Assembly: GCF_032681285.1 (NCBI RefSeq)
Contig: NZ_CP136336.1
Coordinates: 4,265,001-4,329,000 of the forward strand
Origin: Piscinibacter gummiphilus
Lineage (GTDB): Bacteria > Pseudomonadota > Gammaproteobacteria > Burkholderiales > Burkholderiaceae_C
Direction: 5' to 3'
Length of the DNA stretch: 64,000 bases
Made by a program: the position numbers and the translations under genes. Under the pieces are notes generated by a model. It saw only the letters and a list, made by a program, of their open reading frames with translations, was not told the origin of the DNA and did no database searches. Below are positions 7,864 to 16,487 of this stretch, piece by piece (within the stretch, counting starts at the first letter, position 1; each line of letters starts with the position of its first letter).

Positions 7864-10412
7864 TACCGCATCAGTTGCCCACCGCGGCCAAGCCCTACTC
7901 CCGGCTGATCGCCTGGGGGCCGTTCGTCGCGGTCGCCCTGCTGCTGGCCATCCTGTGGGGGCTGGTGCTCGGCTTCGCGGTCGCGCAGGAGCGGCGCATG
8001 ATGGCCAACGCGCAGAAGCAGCTGCGCCTCATCAACAACGCCGCCGCCCAGCAGACGCGCGACCTGCTGCGCGTCACCGAAGGCCGGCTCGCGGTGGTGC
8101 AGCAATGGCTGCAACGCTCGCCCGAACTCGATGACGGCCTGGCCGGCCTGTTGCAGACCTTCGCCCGCCAGTCCGAAGACCTGGTGCAGGTGAGCCTGGT
8201 CGACGCGGCCGGCAAGGGCATCGCCGTGCCCGGCGCGCCGGCCTGGGCCGAGACGATGCCACCCGTTGAACTCGCAGCCGGCACCGAGGGCATGCACGTC
8301 GGCAGCCCCCTGCGCGGCAGCACCACCGACCCGTGGCGCTGGCCGATGACACGCCGCCTCGCCGCGCCCGTCGGCAACGCAGCGGGCGTGGTGGCCTGGA
8401 TCGACCTGCCCCGCCTCAGCGCCATCCACGAGCGCCTGCGCGAAAAGCCGGCCGGCGGCATCTCGCTGGCCACGTCGAGTGGCATCGCGGTCGTGCGCGC
8501 GCCCTATTCCGACAGCCTGATCGGCCAGAACGTGCTGGCCAACCGGGCGCGGCCGGCGCCGGCCGGCGTGGTGCAAGGCACGTTCCAGCACGACGGCAGC
8601 CTGACGGGCGGCCAGCCGCGCGTGGCCACCTTCGAGCGCCTGGTCGACTTCCCGGTCACGGTGCTCGTGTCGCAGGAGCGCGACGAGCTGCTCGCCGCCT
8701 TCTACGCGCGGCGCAACCTCGGCATCGGTGTGCTGGTGCTGCTCACGCTCGGCGGCGCGGTGTTCTCGTGGATGCTCTCGCGCAGCCAGCGTGCCACGCG
8801 GCACAGCCAGGCGCAGTTCGACGCGGTGAGCAACGCCTTCCCGCTCGGCCTCTTCATGACCAACACGCAGGGCGAGACCACCTACGCCAACGACGCCTAC
8901 TTCCAGAAGTTCGGCCTGCCACGCGAGCGCATGGCCTGGGGATGGAGCGATCTCGTCGCGCCCACGCAGCGCCACGAGCTCATGACCGTCTGGCGCCAGG
9001 CCACGGCCAGCCACGACCCCGTGCGCAACACCCTCTACGTGACCAAGCCCGACGGCGCGCCGGCGATGCTCTCGGTGCGCACCGCGCCGCTCACGGTCGA
9101 CGGCCGGCTCATCGGCCACGTGGGCTCCATCGAAGACGTGACCGAGCGCGCCCAGCAGCAGCGCGCCCAGCGCATGCTCACCGCCATCTTCGAGCGCAGC
9201 ACTGACATCGTGGCCCAGGTCAGCGCCCAGGGCCAGATGCTCTACCTCAACCCGGCCGGCCGCGCGATGCTCGAACTCAAGCCGGACGACCCGATCGAGC
9301 ACCTGCGCTTCGACGACTTCCTGCCCGCGCACCGCGAGCCGCAGGTGCGCGACGTCATCATGCCCGCCGCGCTGGCCACGGGCCTGTGGCTGGGCGAGAC
9401 CTCGGTGCTGCGCGGCGATGGCCGCGAGATCGACGTCAGCGAGATGCTCATCGTGCACCGCGACGAGCGGCAGGAGGTCGAGACCTACTCCATCGTCATG
9501 CGCGACATCTCCCACGAGATCAGGAGCCGCACCGAGCTGCAGCGCAGCGAGTCGATCCTCAAGGTGGTGGCCGCCACGCTGCCGGTGCTGGTGGCCGTGG
9601 CCGACAGGCACCAGCGCTACCTCTTCACGAACGACGCCTTCGACCACTGGGTGGGCCGCCCGCGCGGGCGCATCGCCGGCCAGCACGCACGCGAGGTGCT
9701 GGGCGAGACGGAGTACGAGCGCCGCCGCCCCTTCATCGAAGCGGCCCTCTCCGGGCAGCGGGTGAGTTTCGAGTCGGGCACCGAGGGGCACCAGTACTTC
9801 GAGACCACCTATATCCCCTTCCGCGACGCCGATGGCCAGGTGGCCGGGCTCGTGGCGCTGTCGCAAGACATCACCAGCCACAAGCGCCAGCACCAGATCC
9901 TGCTCGACGCCTCGCAGACCGACCCGCTCACCGGCGCGCTCAACCGCGCCGGCTTCGACCTTCGGGTGGGCGAAGCCCTGCTGCGCGCCCATGAAGACCA
10001 CCACCCCCTCGCCTTGCTGATGGTCGACCTCGACCGCTTCAAGCCGGTGAACGACGAACACGGCCACGCGACCGGCGATGCACTGCTCGTGGCCGTGGCC
10101 CAGCGCCTGCAGAAGGTGCTGCGGCCGACCGACCTGCTGGCGCGCCTGGGCGGCGACGAATTCGCCGTGGTGCTGCCCGACGTGAAGGACGCCGCCGCCG
10201 CCGCGACCGTCGCCCGCAAGATCGTGGGCGCGCTCGGCGAGCCCTTCGCCATCGACGGCAAGCAGTTGTCGATCGGGGCGAGCGTGGGCCTGGCCGTGGC
10301 GCGCAATGGCGAAGACTCTGTGCAGTCGCTGGCGCAGCGCGCCGACGTGGCGCTCTACCAGGCCAAGCGCGCCGGGCGGGGCCGTTTCGAAATGGCCGCG
10401 GCCGAGGGTTGA
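7860..10412 (+). CDS. Membrane PAS-GGDEF diguanylate cyclase
   Basis: An 850-residue sensor that should make cyclic di-GMP from two GTP. Starting at GTG 7860 (overlapping the small gene by 4 bases, with GAAGAA upstream) it has a short cytoplasmic tail, a membrane segment near 16-42, a periplasmic sensing region to about 285 resembling a double Cache domain, and a second membrane segment about 285-306. Three PAS-like domains follow (about 315-430, 435-560, 570-680). The GGDEF domain (about 690-845) carries an intact GGDEF (764-768) and an RxxD inhibitory site (R755-D758) five residues before it, so it should be active and product-inhibited. No EAL domain is present. The signal is unknown. The next gene starts nearly 200 bases later and is probably a separate transcript. 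Confidence 0.9.
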   Translation: MIPHQLPTAAKPYSRLIAWGPFVAVALLLAILWGLVLGFAVAQERRMMANAQKQLRLINNAAAQQTRDLLRVTEGRLAVVQQWLQRSPELDDGLAGLLQTFARQSEDLVQVSLVDAAGKGIAVPGAPAWAETMPPVELAAGTEGMHVGSPLRGSTTDPWRWPMTRRLAAPVGNAAGVVAWIDLPRLSAIHERLREKPAGGISLATSSGIAVVRAPYSDSLIGQNVLANRARPAPAGVVQGTFQHDGSLTGGQPRVATFERLVDFPVTVLVSQERDELLAAFYARRNLGIGVLVLLTLGGAVFSWMLSRSQRATRHSQAQFDAVSNAFPLGLFMTNTQGETTYANDAYFQKFGLPRERMAWGWSDLVAPTQRHELMTVWRQATASHDPVRNTLYVTKPDGAPAMLSVRTAPLTVDGRLIGHVGSIEDVTERAQQQRAQRMLTAIFERSTDIVAQVSAQGQMLYLNPAGRAMLELKPDDPIEHLRFDDFLPAHREPQVRDVIMPAALATGLWLGETSVLRGDGREIDVSEMLIVHRDERQEVETYSIVMRDISHEIRSRTELQRSESILKVVAATLPVLVAVADRHQRYLFTNDAFDHWVGRPRGRIAGQHAREVLGETEYERRRPFIEAALSGQRVSFESGTEGHQYFETTYIPFRDADGQVAGLVALSQDITSHKRQHQILLDASQTDPLTGALNRAGFDLRVGEALLRAHEDHHPLALLMVDLDRFKPVNDEHGHATGDALLVAVAQRLQKVLRPTDLLARLGGDEFAVVLPDVKDAAAAATVARKIVGALGEPFAIDGKQLSIGASVGLAVARNGEDSVQSLAQRADVALYQAKRAGRGRFEMAAAEG

Positions 10413-10555
10413 GCGCCCGCCGGATGCCCCGGTGCCGCGATGCCCATTTGGACACTGCGTGTTTGTTTGCACACCCTCCGCCACCGCGTGCGCCAGCTCG
10501 GGAAAAAGCCGTGAAACTTAGTGCTACCACGGCTCTCCAAGCGGGGTCGCAGTTT

Positions 10556-10561
10556 TATACT
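10556..10561 (+). promoter_or_regulatory. Candidate -10 box before the S41 protease
   Basis: TATACT lies 45 bases before the protease ATG in an A/T-richer patch. The hexamer at the expected -35 distance is poor, so this is a weak call based on the -10 element and position. Confidence 0.3.
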
Positions 10562-10605
10562 GAATTCGCGTGAAATCTCCGTTTTTTGCAGGAAGCAGGT
10601 CATAT

Positions 10606-12057
10606 ATGGGCGCCAAACTCAAGGTCGCTGGCTGGGTTGTCGTAGGGGCCTTGGCCGGTGGTTTGACCACCATGCAACTGCAGGCCACGGCCCGCAGCAA
10701 CCCCGTCAACCAGCTTCCCCTTGAAGAGCTGCAGCAACTCGCTGAAGTCTTCAATGTGGTCAAGACCTCCTACGTCGACCCGGTCGACGAGAAGAAGCTG
10801 ATCCGCGACGCGATCGGCGGCATGGTCTCCGGGCTCGACCCGCATTCCCAATACCTCGAAGGCAAGAACTTCACCGAGTTCCGCGAAAGCGTCTCGGGCA
10901 AGTTCGTCGGCGTGGGCATCGAAATCGGCATGGAAGACGGCCTGGTGAAGGTCGTCTCGCCCATCGAAGGCTCGCCCGCCTTCAAGGCCGGCATCAAGTC
11001 GGGCGACCTCATCACCAAGATCGACGACACCGCGGTGCGCGGCCTCACGATGGACCAGGCCGTCAAGCGCATGCGTGGCGACCGTGACACCAAGGTCATC
11101 CTCACCATCTTCCGCAAGTCCGAGACCCGCACCTTCCCGGTGACCATCACCCGCTCCGAGATCAACGTGCAGAGCGTGAGCGCCAAGATGATCGAGCCGG
11201 GCTACGGCTGGGTGCGCGTGCGCCAGTTCCAGGAGCCGACCGTCATCGACTTCGTGCGCAAGGTCAACGACCTGTACGCACAAGACCCGAACCTCAAGGG
11301 CCTGGTGCTCGACCTGCGCAACGACCCGGGCGGCCTGCTCGACGCGGCCGTCGCCATCTCGGCCGCCTTCCTGCCGCAAGGCGTGACGGTGGTGTCGATG
11401 AACGGGCAGATCCCGCAGTCGCGCGCCGAGTTCAAGGCGGTGCAGCGCGACTACAGCCGCCGCTCCGGCTTCGACCCGCTCAAGGGCCTGCCCGACGCGG
11501 TGAAGACGGTGCCGGTGGTGGTGCTCGTGAACGAAGGCTCGGCCTCGGCCAGCGAGATCGTGGCCGGCGCCCTGCAAGACCACAAGCGCGCCACCATCAT
11601 GGGTGCACAGACCTTCGGCAAGGGCTCGGTGCAAACCGAGATCCGCCAGTTGCCGGTGGCCAACACCTCAGTGAAGATCACCACCGCCCGCTACTACACG
11701 CCGAGCGGCAAGTCGATCCAGGCCCGCGGCATCGTGCCCGACGTCATGCTCGACGAGACCGCCGAAGGCAACGTCTTCGCCGCGCTGCGCATGCGCGAGG
11801 CCGACCTCGACAAGCACCTCAACAGCGGCCAGGGCCCCGAGGTGAAAGACGCAGCACGCGAGAAGGCGCGCGAAGAGCAGCGCAAGAAGCTGGAAGAAGA
11901 AGCCGCCAAGAGCGCAGCCAGCCCGAAGCCGCTGCCCGAGTTCGGCAGCGCCGAAGACTTCCAGCTGGCCCAGGCGCTCAACCGCCTGAAGGGCAAGCCG
12001 GTGCTGGTGTCCAAGAGCGCCGTCGAGCGCAAGCCGGAAGCGTCGACGACCAACTGA
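10606..12057 (+). CDS. ctpA: S41 carboxy-terminal processing protease (CtpA type)
   Basis: A 483-residue periplasmic serine protease that trims C-terminal ends of envelope proteins and, in relatives, controls peptidoglycan hydrolases. I chose ATG 10606 over GTG 10570 because AGGAAGCAGG lies just upstream and the protein then starts with its export/anchor segment (VAGWVVVGALAGG). A PDZ domain covers about 85-165 (GVGIEIG...). The catalytic Ser-Lys pair sits in GSASASE (Ser314) and TFGKGSVQ (Lys339), with the supporting Asp325. The C-terminal tail is a Lys/Glu-rich helix region. A MoeB-like gene follows after a terminator-like hairpin, as in other Burkholderiales. Confidence 0.9.
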   Translation: MGAKLKVAGWVVVGALAGGLTTMQLQATARSNPVNQLPLEELQQLAEVFNVVKTSYVDPVDEKKLIRDAIGGMVSGLDPHSQYLEGKNFTEFRESVSGKFVGVGIEIGMEDGLVKVVSPIEGSPAFKAGIKSGDLITKIDDTAVRGLTMDQAVKRMRGDRDTKVILTIFRKSETRTFPVTITRSEINVQSVSAKMIEPGYGWVRVRQFQEPTVIDFVRKVNDLYAQDPNLKGLVLDLRNDPGGLLDAAVAISAAFLPQGVTVVSMNGQIPQSRAEFKAVQRDYSRRSGFDPLKGLPDAVKTVPVVVLVNEGSASASEIVAGALQDHKRATIMGAQTFGKGSVQTEIRQLPVANTSVKITTARYYTPSGKSIQARGIVPDVMLDETAEGNVFAALRMREADLDKHLNSGQGPEVKDAAREKAREEQRKKLEEEAAKSAASPKPLPEFGSAEDFQLAQALNRLKGKPVLVSKSAVERKPEASTTN

Positions 12058-12078
12058 CGTAGCACCCGCCTCACGACG

Positions 12079-12103
12079 ACGCCCGCAGCCTGCGGGCGTT
12101 TGT
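12079..12103 (+). terminator. Intrinsic terminator after ctpA
   Basis: A perfect 10-base stem (ACGCCCGCAG / CTGCGGGCGT, 12079-12088 and 12090-12099) with a minimal loop, followed by TTGTC and ATTT. The T-run is short, so termination may be partial. Confidence 0.6.
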
Positions 12104-12125
12104 CATTTGGGGCGATCATTGCGGC

Positions 12126-12875
12126 ATGAACGACGACCAGCTCCTTCGCTACTCGCGCCACATCCTGCTCGACGAGCTGGGCATCGAAGGCCAGCGCAAG
12201 CTGCTTGAATCGCATGCATTGGTGATCGGCGCCGGAGGGCTGGGCTCGCCGGTGGCGCTGTACCTCGGCACAGCGGGCGTGGGCCGCATCACCATCGTCG
12301 ACCACGACACCGTCGACCTCACCAACCTGCAGCGGCAGATCGCGCACGACATGAGTCGCGTGGGCCGGCCCAAGGCCGAGTCGGCCGCGCAGTCGATCGG
12401 CGAGATCAACCCGGAAGTGCAGGTCGTGGCGCTCAGCGAGCGGGCCGGCCCCGAGCGGCTCGATGAACTCGTGGCCGGTGCCGACGTGGTGATCGACTGC
12501 ACCGACAACTTCACCACCCGCCACGCGGTGAATGCCGCCTGCGTGAAGCACCGCAAGCCGCTGGTCTCGGGCGCAGCCATCGGCTTCGATGCGCAGATCT
12601 CCGTGTACGACACCCGCCAGCCCGACGCGCCCTGCTACGCCTGCCTGTTCCCGCCCGACGCCGCCTTCGAAGAGGTGCGCTGCGCCACGATGGGCGTCTT
12701 CGCGCCGCTGGTGGGCATCGTCGGCAGCATGCAGGCGGCCGAGGCGCTGAAGCTGCTGGCCGGCACGGGCGAGTCGCTCGCCGGGCGCTTGCAGATGCTC
12801 GACGCCCGCAGCATGGAGTGGACGGAAATCAAGACCGCGCGCAGCCCTGACTGCAGCGTGTGCAAGGCACGCTAG
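12126..12875 (+). CDS. moeB: MoeB/ThiF-family adenylyltransferase
   Basis: A 249-residue E1-like enzyme. The family adenylates the C-terminal Gly-Gly of a small sulphur carrier (MoaD in molybdopterin synthesis, ThiS in thiamine synthesis). It has the Rossmann nucleotide motif GAGGLG (35-40), the VDLTNLQRQ segment, and two CxxC pairs for structural zinc, CYAC around 173 and CSVC at the C-terminus. There is no fused rhodanese domain. The start is the ATG at 12126, 22 bases after the hairpin. Which carrier it serves cannot be told from the sequence; moeB is the usual name in this gene order. A molybdopterin oxidoreductase is encoded at 19661-20347. Confidence 0.85.
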   Translation: MNDDQLLRYSRHILLDELGIEGQRKLLESHALVIGAGGLGSPVALYLGTAGVGRITIVDHDTVDLTNLQRQIAHDMSRVGRPKAESAAQSIGEINPEVQVVALSERAGPERLDELVAGADVVIDCTDNFTTRHAVNAACVKHRKPLVSGAAIGFDAQISVYDTRQPDAPCYACLFPPDAAFEEVRCATMGVFAPLVGIVGSMQAAEALKLLAGTGESLAGRLQMLDARSMEWTEIKTARSPDCSVCKAR

Positions 12876-12905
12876 TTGCCACGTTCAAGGGGTAAGCTGC
12901 ACCCC

Positions 12906-13820
12906 ATGGACAAGCGCACAGAACTCACCGCCCGCAACATCCTCCCGGCCAAGAAGGAAGCCGAGCTGCAAGGCCCGCCGCCTTCGCTCTACGACGGCCC
13001 GGAGAGCTCATACCGCCTCGCCTTCACCGACGAGAAATTCCTGCTGCGCGACGAGCTGCGCCCGGTGCGCATGCAGCTCGAGCTGCTCAAGCCCGAGATG
13101 GTGCAGAAGGAGCAGGCCATCGAGTCGACCATCGTCATCTTCGGCAGCGCCCGCATCGTCCCGCCCGACGTGGCGCAGCGCCTGCTGACCGACGCGACCT
13201 CGGCCAACAACGAGACCGCCATCCGCATCGCCGAGAACCACGTGCGCATGTCGCGCTTCTACGACGAGGCCCGCCGCTTCGGCGCGCTCGTCACCGAGAA
13301 GTCACGGCAGCTCGCCGCGCCGATCTACGTCGTCACAGGCGGCGGCCCCGGCATCATGGAGGCGGGCAACCGCGGCGCGCACGAAGTGGGCGGCAAGAGC
13401 ATCGGCCTCAACATCGTGCTGCCGCACGAGCAGGCGCCCAACCCCTACATCACGCCGGAGCTGTGCTTCCAGTTCCACTACTTCGGCCTGCGCAAGATGC
13501 ACTTCCTGATGCGCTCGATCGGGCTGGTGTGCTTCCCTGGTGGCTTCGGCACGCTCGACGAGATGTTCGAGGTGCTCACGCTGATCCAGACGGGCAAATG
13601 CCGCCGCCGTCCCATCCTGCTCTTCGGGCGCGAGTTCTGGACCAAGCTCGTCAACTTCGATCACCTGGTCGAGACCGGCATGATCAGCGAGGTCGACCTG
13701 CAGCTCTTCAAGTTCGTCGAGTCGGCGGAAGAAGCCTGGGAGGCGCTGGAAGCCGAATACGGCTTCGACCTGCCCGCCACCGAAATCGGCGACCTTGGAA
13801 GCTTCGACATGGAAGACTGA
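12906..13820 (+). CDS. LOG-family (TIGR00730-type) nucleotide phosphoribohydrolase-like protein
   Basis: A 304-residue Rossmann-fold protein with the LOG/lysine-decarboxylase-like signatures GGGPGIMEAGNRGA (about residues 146-159) and PGGFGTLDEMFEV (about 212-224). Members cleave nucleoside 5'-monophosphates, and some produce cytokinin-type bases; many bacterial ones have a general nucleotide-salvage role. The N-terminal 110 residues are longer than in the short LOG proteins, as in the larger proteobacterial subgroup. The ATG at 12906 was preferred to an upstream frame because conserved sequence starts after it. The arginase gene starts 4 bases after its stop. Confidence 0.85.
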   Translation: MDKRTELTARNILPAKKEAELQGPPPSLYDGPESSYRLAFTDEKFLLRDELRPVRMQLELLKPEMVQKEQAIESTIVIFGSARIVPPDVAQRLLTDATSANNETAIRIAENHVRMSRFYDEARRFGALVTEKSRQLAAPIYVVTGGGPGIMEAGNRGAHEVGGKSIGLNIVLPHEQAPNPYITPELCFQFHYFGLRKMHFLMRSIGLVCFPGGFGTLDEMFEVLTLIQTGKCRRRPILLFGREFWTKLVNFDHLVETGMISEVDLQLFKFVESAEEAWEALEAEYGFDLPATEIGDLGSFDMED

Positions 13821-13824
13821 CCGC

Positions 13825-14745
13825 ATGAACGCGCAGCCCGCCATCAGCATCATCGGCGCCCCCACCGACATTGGCGCTGGCGACCGCGGCGCGAGCATGG
13901 GCCCTGAGGCCCTGCGCGTGGCGAACATCGTGACCACCCTCGAAGGCCAGGGCCTCGAGGTCATCGACCGGGGCAACCTCTCAGGCCCCGCCAACCCCTG
14001 GCAACCGCCGGTCGACGGCTACCGGCACCTCACCGAAGTGGTCACCTGGAACCGGCTGGTGCACGAGGCGGTGCACGCCGAGCTGGTGCAAGGCCGCTTC
14101 CCCATCCTGCTCGGCGGCGACCACTGCCTGGGTCTCGGCAGCATCAGCGCGGTGGCGCGCCACTGCCGTGAGGCGAAGAAGAAGCTGCGCATCCTCTGGC
14201 TCGATGCGCACGCCGACTTCAACACCAACATCCTCACGCCGAGCGGCAACCTGCACGGCATGCCGGTGGCCTGCCTGTGCGGCAAGGGGCCGAAGGAGCT
14301 GGTCGAGATCGGCGGCCACGTGCCGGCGATCAGCCCGAAGTGGATCCGCCAGATCGGCATCCGCAGCGTCGACGCCGGCGAGAAACGCTTCGTGCACGAG
14401 ATGGACCTCGAGGTCTTCGACATGCGCTACATCGACGAGATGGGCATGCGCCACGCGATGGAGCTGGCGCTGGCCACGCTCGACGTCAACACCCACCTGC
14501 ACGTGAGCTTCGACGTCGACTTCCTCGACCCCGACTACGCGCCCGGCGTGGGCACCACCGTGATGGGCGGGCCCACCTACCGCGAAGCGCAGCTGTGCAT
14601 GGAGATGATCGCCGACACCGGCCGCATGGGCTCGCTCGACGTGATGGAGCTCAACCCCGCCCTCGACGTGCGCAACCGCACGGCCGAGGTGGCGGTCGAC
14701 CTGATCGGCAGCCTCTTCGGCAAGAGCACCTTGATGCGGAAGTGA
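13825..14745 (+). CDS. rocF: Arginase
   Basis: A 306-residue ureohydrolase that splits L-arginine into ornithine and urea. The manganese-binding motifs are all present: GGDHCLGLG (about 96-104), DAHADFNT (about 128-135) and DVDFLDP (about 232-238). Length and the N-terminal GAPTDIGAGDRGASMGPEALR region fit true arginases better than agmatinases. It is 4 bases downstream of the LOG gene and probably cotranscribed. It ends one base before a convergent gene. Confidence 0.85.
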   Translation: MNAQPAISIIGAPTDIGAGDRGASMGPEALRVANIVTTLEGQGLEVIDRGNLSGPANPWQPPVDGYRHLTEVVTWNRLVHEAVHAELVQGRFPILLGGDHCLGLGSISAVARHCREAKKKLRILWLDAHADFNTNILTPSGNLHGMPVACLCGKGPKELVEIGGHVPAISPKWIRQIGIRSVDAGEKRFVHEMDLEVFDMRYIDEMGMRHAMELALATLDVNTHLHVSFDVDFLDPDYAPGVGTTVMGGPTYREAQLCMEMIADTGRMGSLDVMELNPALDVRNRTAEVAVDLIGSLFGKSTLMRK

Positions 14746-14746
14746 G

Positions 14747-15541
14747 CTAGAAGCGGTAGCCCACCGCCAGCACCGCGCCGACCGGGTTGCGCTCACGGAC
14801 GATCACGCTGTCGCGCGCATCGCCCTGCAGCGACGTGCCGCTCACGATGAGCGATGCCGCCCAGTCGTGGCTGATGAAGTAGGTGAGCGAGGTGCTCAGC
14901 TTCACGTCGCGCACACCCGCCCCGACCGTCGACACCGCATAGCCGCTGCGGGCGCTCTGCTCGGGCGTGATGCCGAAGTACGACTGCATCCACGCGCGGT
15001 TGACCCAGGTCGCGCCGAGGCCCACACCGAGGCGCCAGCGCGGCGCGATCTGCGTGCCGGTGTTGACGCCGACGTCGAGCACCATGCCGTCACGGTCTTC
15101 GCCCGAGCCGTAGCGCAGCGAGCTGTGGAAGGAGAGCGCGCGTGCGGCATGCCAGTTGAGGAACACCCCCGCCTGCGGCCGCCGCGGGATGTCGCCCAGG
15201 CCTCGCAGCACCTCGGAGCGGCTTTCCTTGCGCCCGAAGTCGGCGGCGAGGCGCACGCCGTACTGCCACTGCGGGCTCGCACTCTTGAAGCGGTAGCCCA
15301 CGCCGTTGCCCACACCGGCAAACCAGCCGTTGGCCCAGCGGTAGTCGACCGTGGGCAGGAGCATGTAGCGCTCCTCGTCGGAGCCCAGGTAGCGGTGGCC
15401 GGCAATGGCCGCCAGGCCGACGCGGCCCTGCCCTTCGCCCTCGGGCCCGTCGAGCCGCACCGAATCGAAGGCCTGCGCCCCCGCCACGCCCGCGCCCAGC
15501 GCCAGCCCGCACGCCACCATTGCTCTTGTCATCAGCTTCAT
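14747..15541 (-). CDS. MipA/OmpV-family outer-membrane protein
   Basis: A 264-residue outer-membrane barrel. Signal peptide: MKLMTRAMVACGLALGAGVAGAQA, cleaved near residue 24. The rest alternates short amphipathic strands (GRVGLAAIAGHRY, YRWANGWFAGVGNGVGY) and ends in GYRF, with the terminal phenylalanine used as a barrel-assembly signal. The MipA/OmpV family includes a scaffold for murein enzymes and osmotic or metal-response porins. The start was placed at 15541 because it begins the cleanest signal peptide; two ATG codons 12 and 30 bases upstream are possible. Confidence 0.8.
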   Translation of the reverse strand: MKLMTRAMVACGLALGAGVAGAQAFDSVRLDGPEGEGQGRVGLAAIAGHRYLGSDEERYMLLPTVDYRWANGWFAGVGNGVGYRFKSASPQWQYGVRLAADFGRKESRSEVLRGLGDIPRRPQAGVFLNWHAARALSFHSSLRYGSGEDRDGMVLDVGVNTGTQIAPRWRLGVGLGATWVNRAWMQSYFGITPEQSARSGYAVSTVGAGVRDVKLSTSLTYFISHDWAASLIVSGTSLQGDARDSVIVRERNPVGAVLAVGYRF

Positions 15542-15586
15542 CGACACATCCATGCAGTCAGGAAAAATCAAACCATCGAAAGAGGA

Positions 15587-16054
15587 TCACTGGCAGGGCC
15601 CATGCGCCTTGCGGAACTGCCGCGGCTCGATGGCCGCGGGCGCTGCAAAGAGCCCCCGCAGCAAACGCCGTGCCTCGGCCTCCTCGGCCGCATATGGGCC
15701 GAGGCTCCTGCGGTAACGCTGGCTCCAGGCGTAGCCTTCACGCACCATCCAGGCGGCCACGTCGTGCTCGTCGAGCGACACCGTCCCGATGGTGCGGTGG
15801 TAGGCGTCCTTCGCCCGCGTGCGCACCTGCACCTGCCGGTGCAGCACACGCGCCGCCAGTGCCTCGCGCGCCTGCGCACCCCAGGCCTGGCAACGCTCGG
15901 GCGCATCAATGCCCTGCAGGCGCACCTTGACCGGCGCGCCGCCTTCGGGCCGCACCCAGAGCGTGTCGCCATCGGTCACGTGCGTCACCACGCCGCTCAG
16001 CGCATGCGCCGACGCACACGCCAGCAGTGCGAGGAAGGCGAGGAGCCGCCTCAT
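15587..16054 (-). CDS. Staphylococcal-nuclease-like exported endonuclease
   Basis: A 155-residue thermonuclease (SNase) homologue. The ATG overlaps the upstream stop as ATGA and begins a signal peptide (RRLLAFLALLACASAHA). The catalytic pattern is kept: VTDGDTLWV, the R-L-x-G-I-D-A-P-E stretch holding the general arginine, Asp and Glu, and a second arginine in YHRTIG. It should cut DNA or RNA in the periplasm or outside the cell with calcium. It is translationally coupled to the DUF1232 gene, which may simply reflect operon packing. Confidence 0.85.
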   Translation of the reverse strand: MRRLLAFLALLACASAHALSGVVTHVTDGDTLWVRPEGGAPVKVRLQGIDAPERCQAWGAQAREALAARVLHRQVQVRTRAKDAYHRTIGTVSLDEHDVAAWMVREGYAWSQRYRRSLGPYAAEEAEARRLLRGLFAAPAAIEPRQFRKAHGPCQ

Positions 16055-16452
16055 GTGCCGAAGAGGCTCACCAGCCACCACACGAAAAGGCCCATCAGCA
16101 CCAGCCACACGAGCACGATCAAGGCCGCGCCCCACCACAGCTTCGGCAGCTTGTCGCGCGAGGCCTCGGCTTCTTTCAGCAGCGATTCCCACAGCGGCTT
16201 GGGCGTGAGGCGCACGACGAGCGCGATGCCCAGCGGCACGAGCACCACATCGTCGAGCAGGCCCAGCACCGGAATGAAATCGGGGATGAGGTCGATCGGG
16301 CTCAGCACATACGCCAGCACCGCGATGGCGGCGATCTTCGCGGCACGCGGCGTCTGCGGGTGCTTGAAGAGCTTCCACAGCGCAATCAGGTACGTGGCCA
16401 GCCGCGCCTTGTTGGCGGCCCGCACCAGCTTGCCCACTTTGAACACCATCAT
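16051..16452 (-). CDS. YkvA-like DUF1232 membrane protein
   Basis: A 133-residue small membrane protein with the DUF1232 signature YVLSPIDLIPDFIPVLG followed by LLDD, and a C-terminal hydrophobic segment (LIVLVWLVLMGLFVWWLV). GAGGAG lies just before two adjacent ATG codons; either could start. The function is unknown for the family. It overlaps the nuclease gene by 4 bases. Confidence 0.85.
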   Translation of the reverse strand: MMVFKVGKLVRAANKARLATYLIALWKLFKHPQTPRAAKIAAIAVLAYVLSPIDLIPDFIPVLGLLDDVVLVPLGIALVVRLTPKPLWESLLKEAEASRDKLPKLWWGAALIVLVWLVLMGLFVWWLVSLFGT

Positions 16453-16487
16453 CCGCTCCTCTTCATCGGGCCGATTCTCGCCAGCCC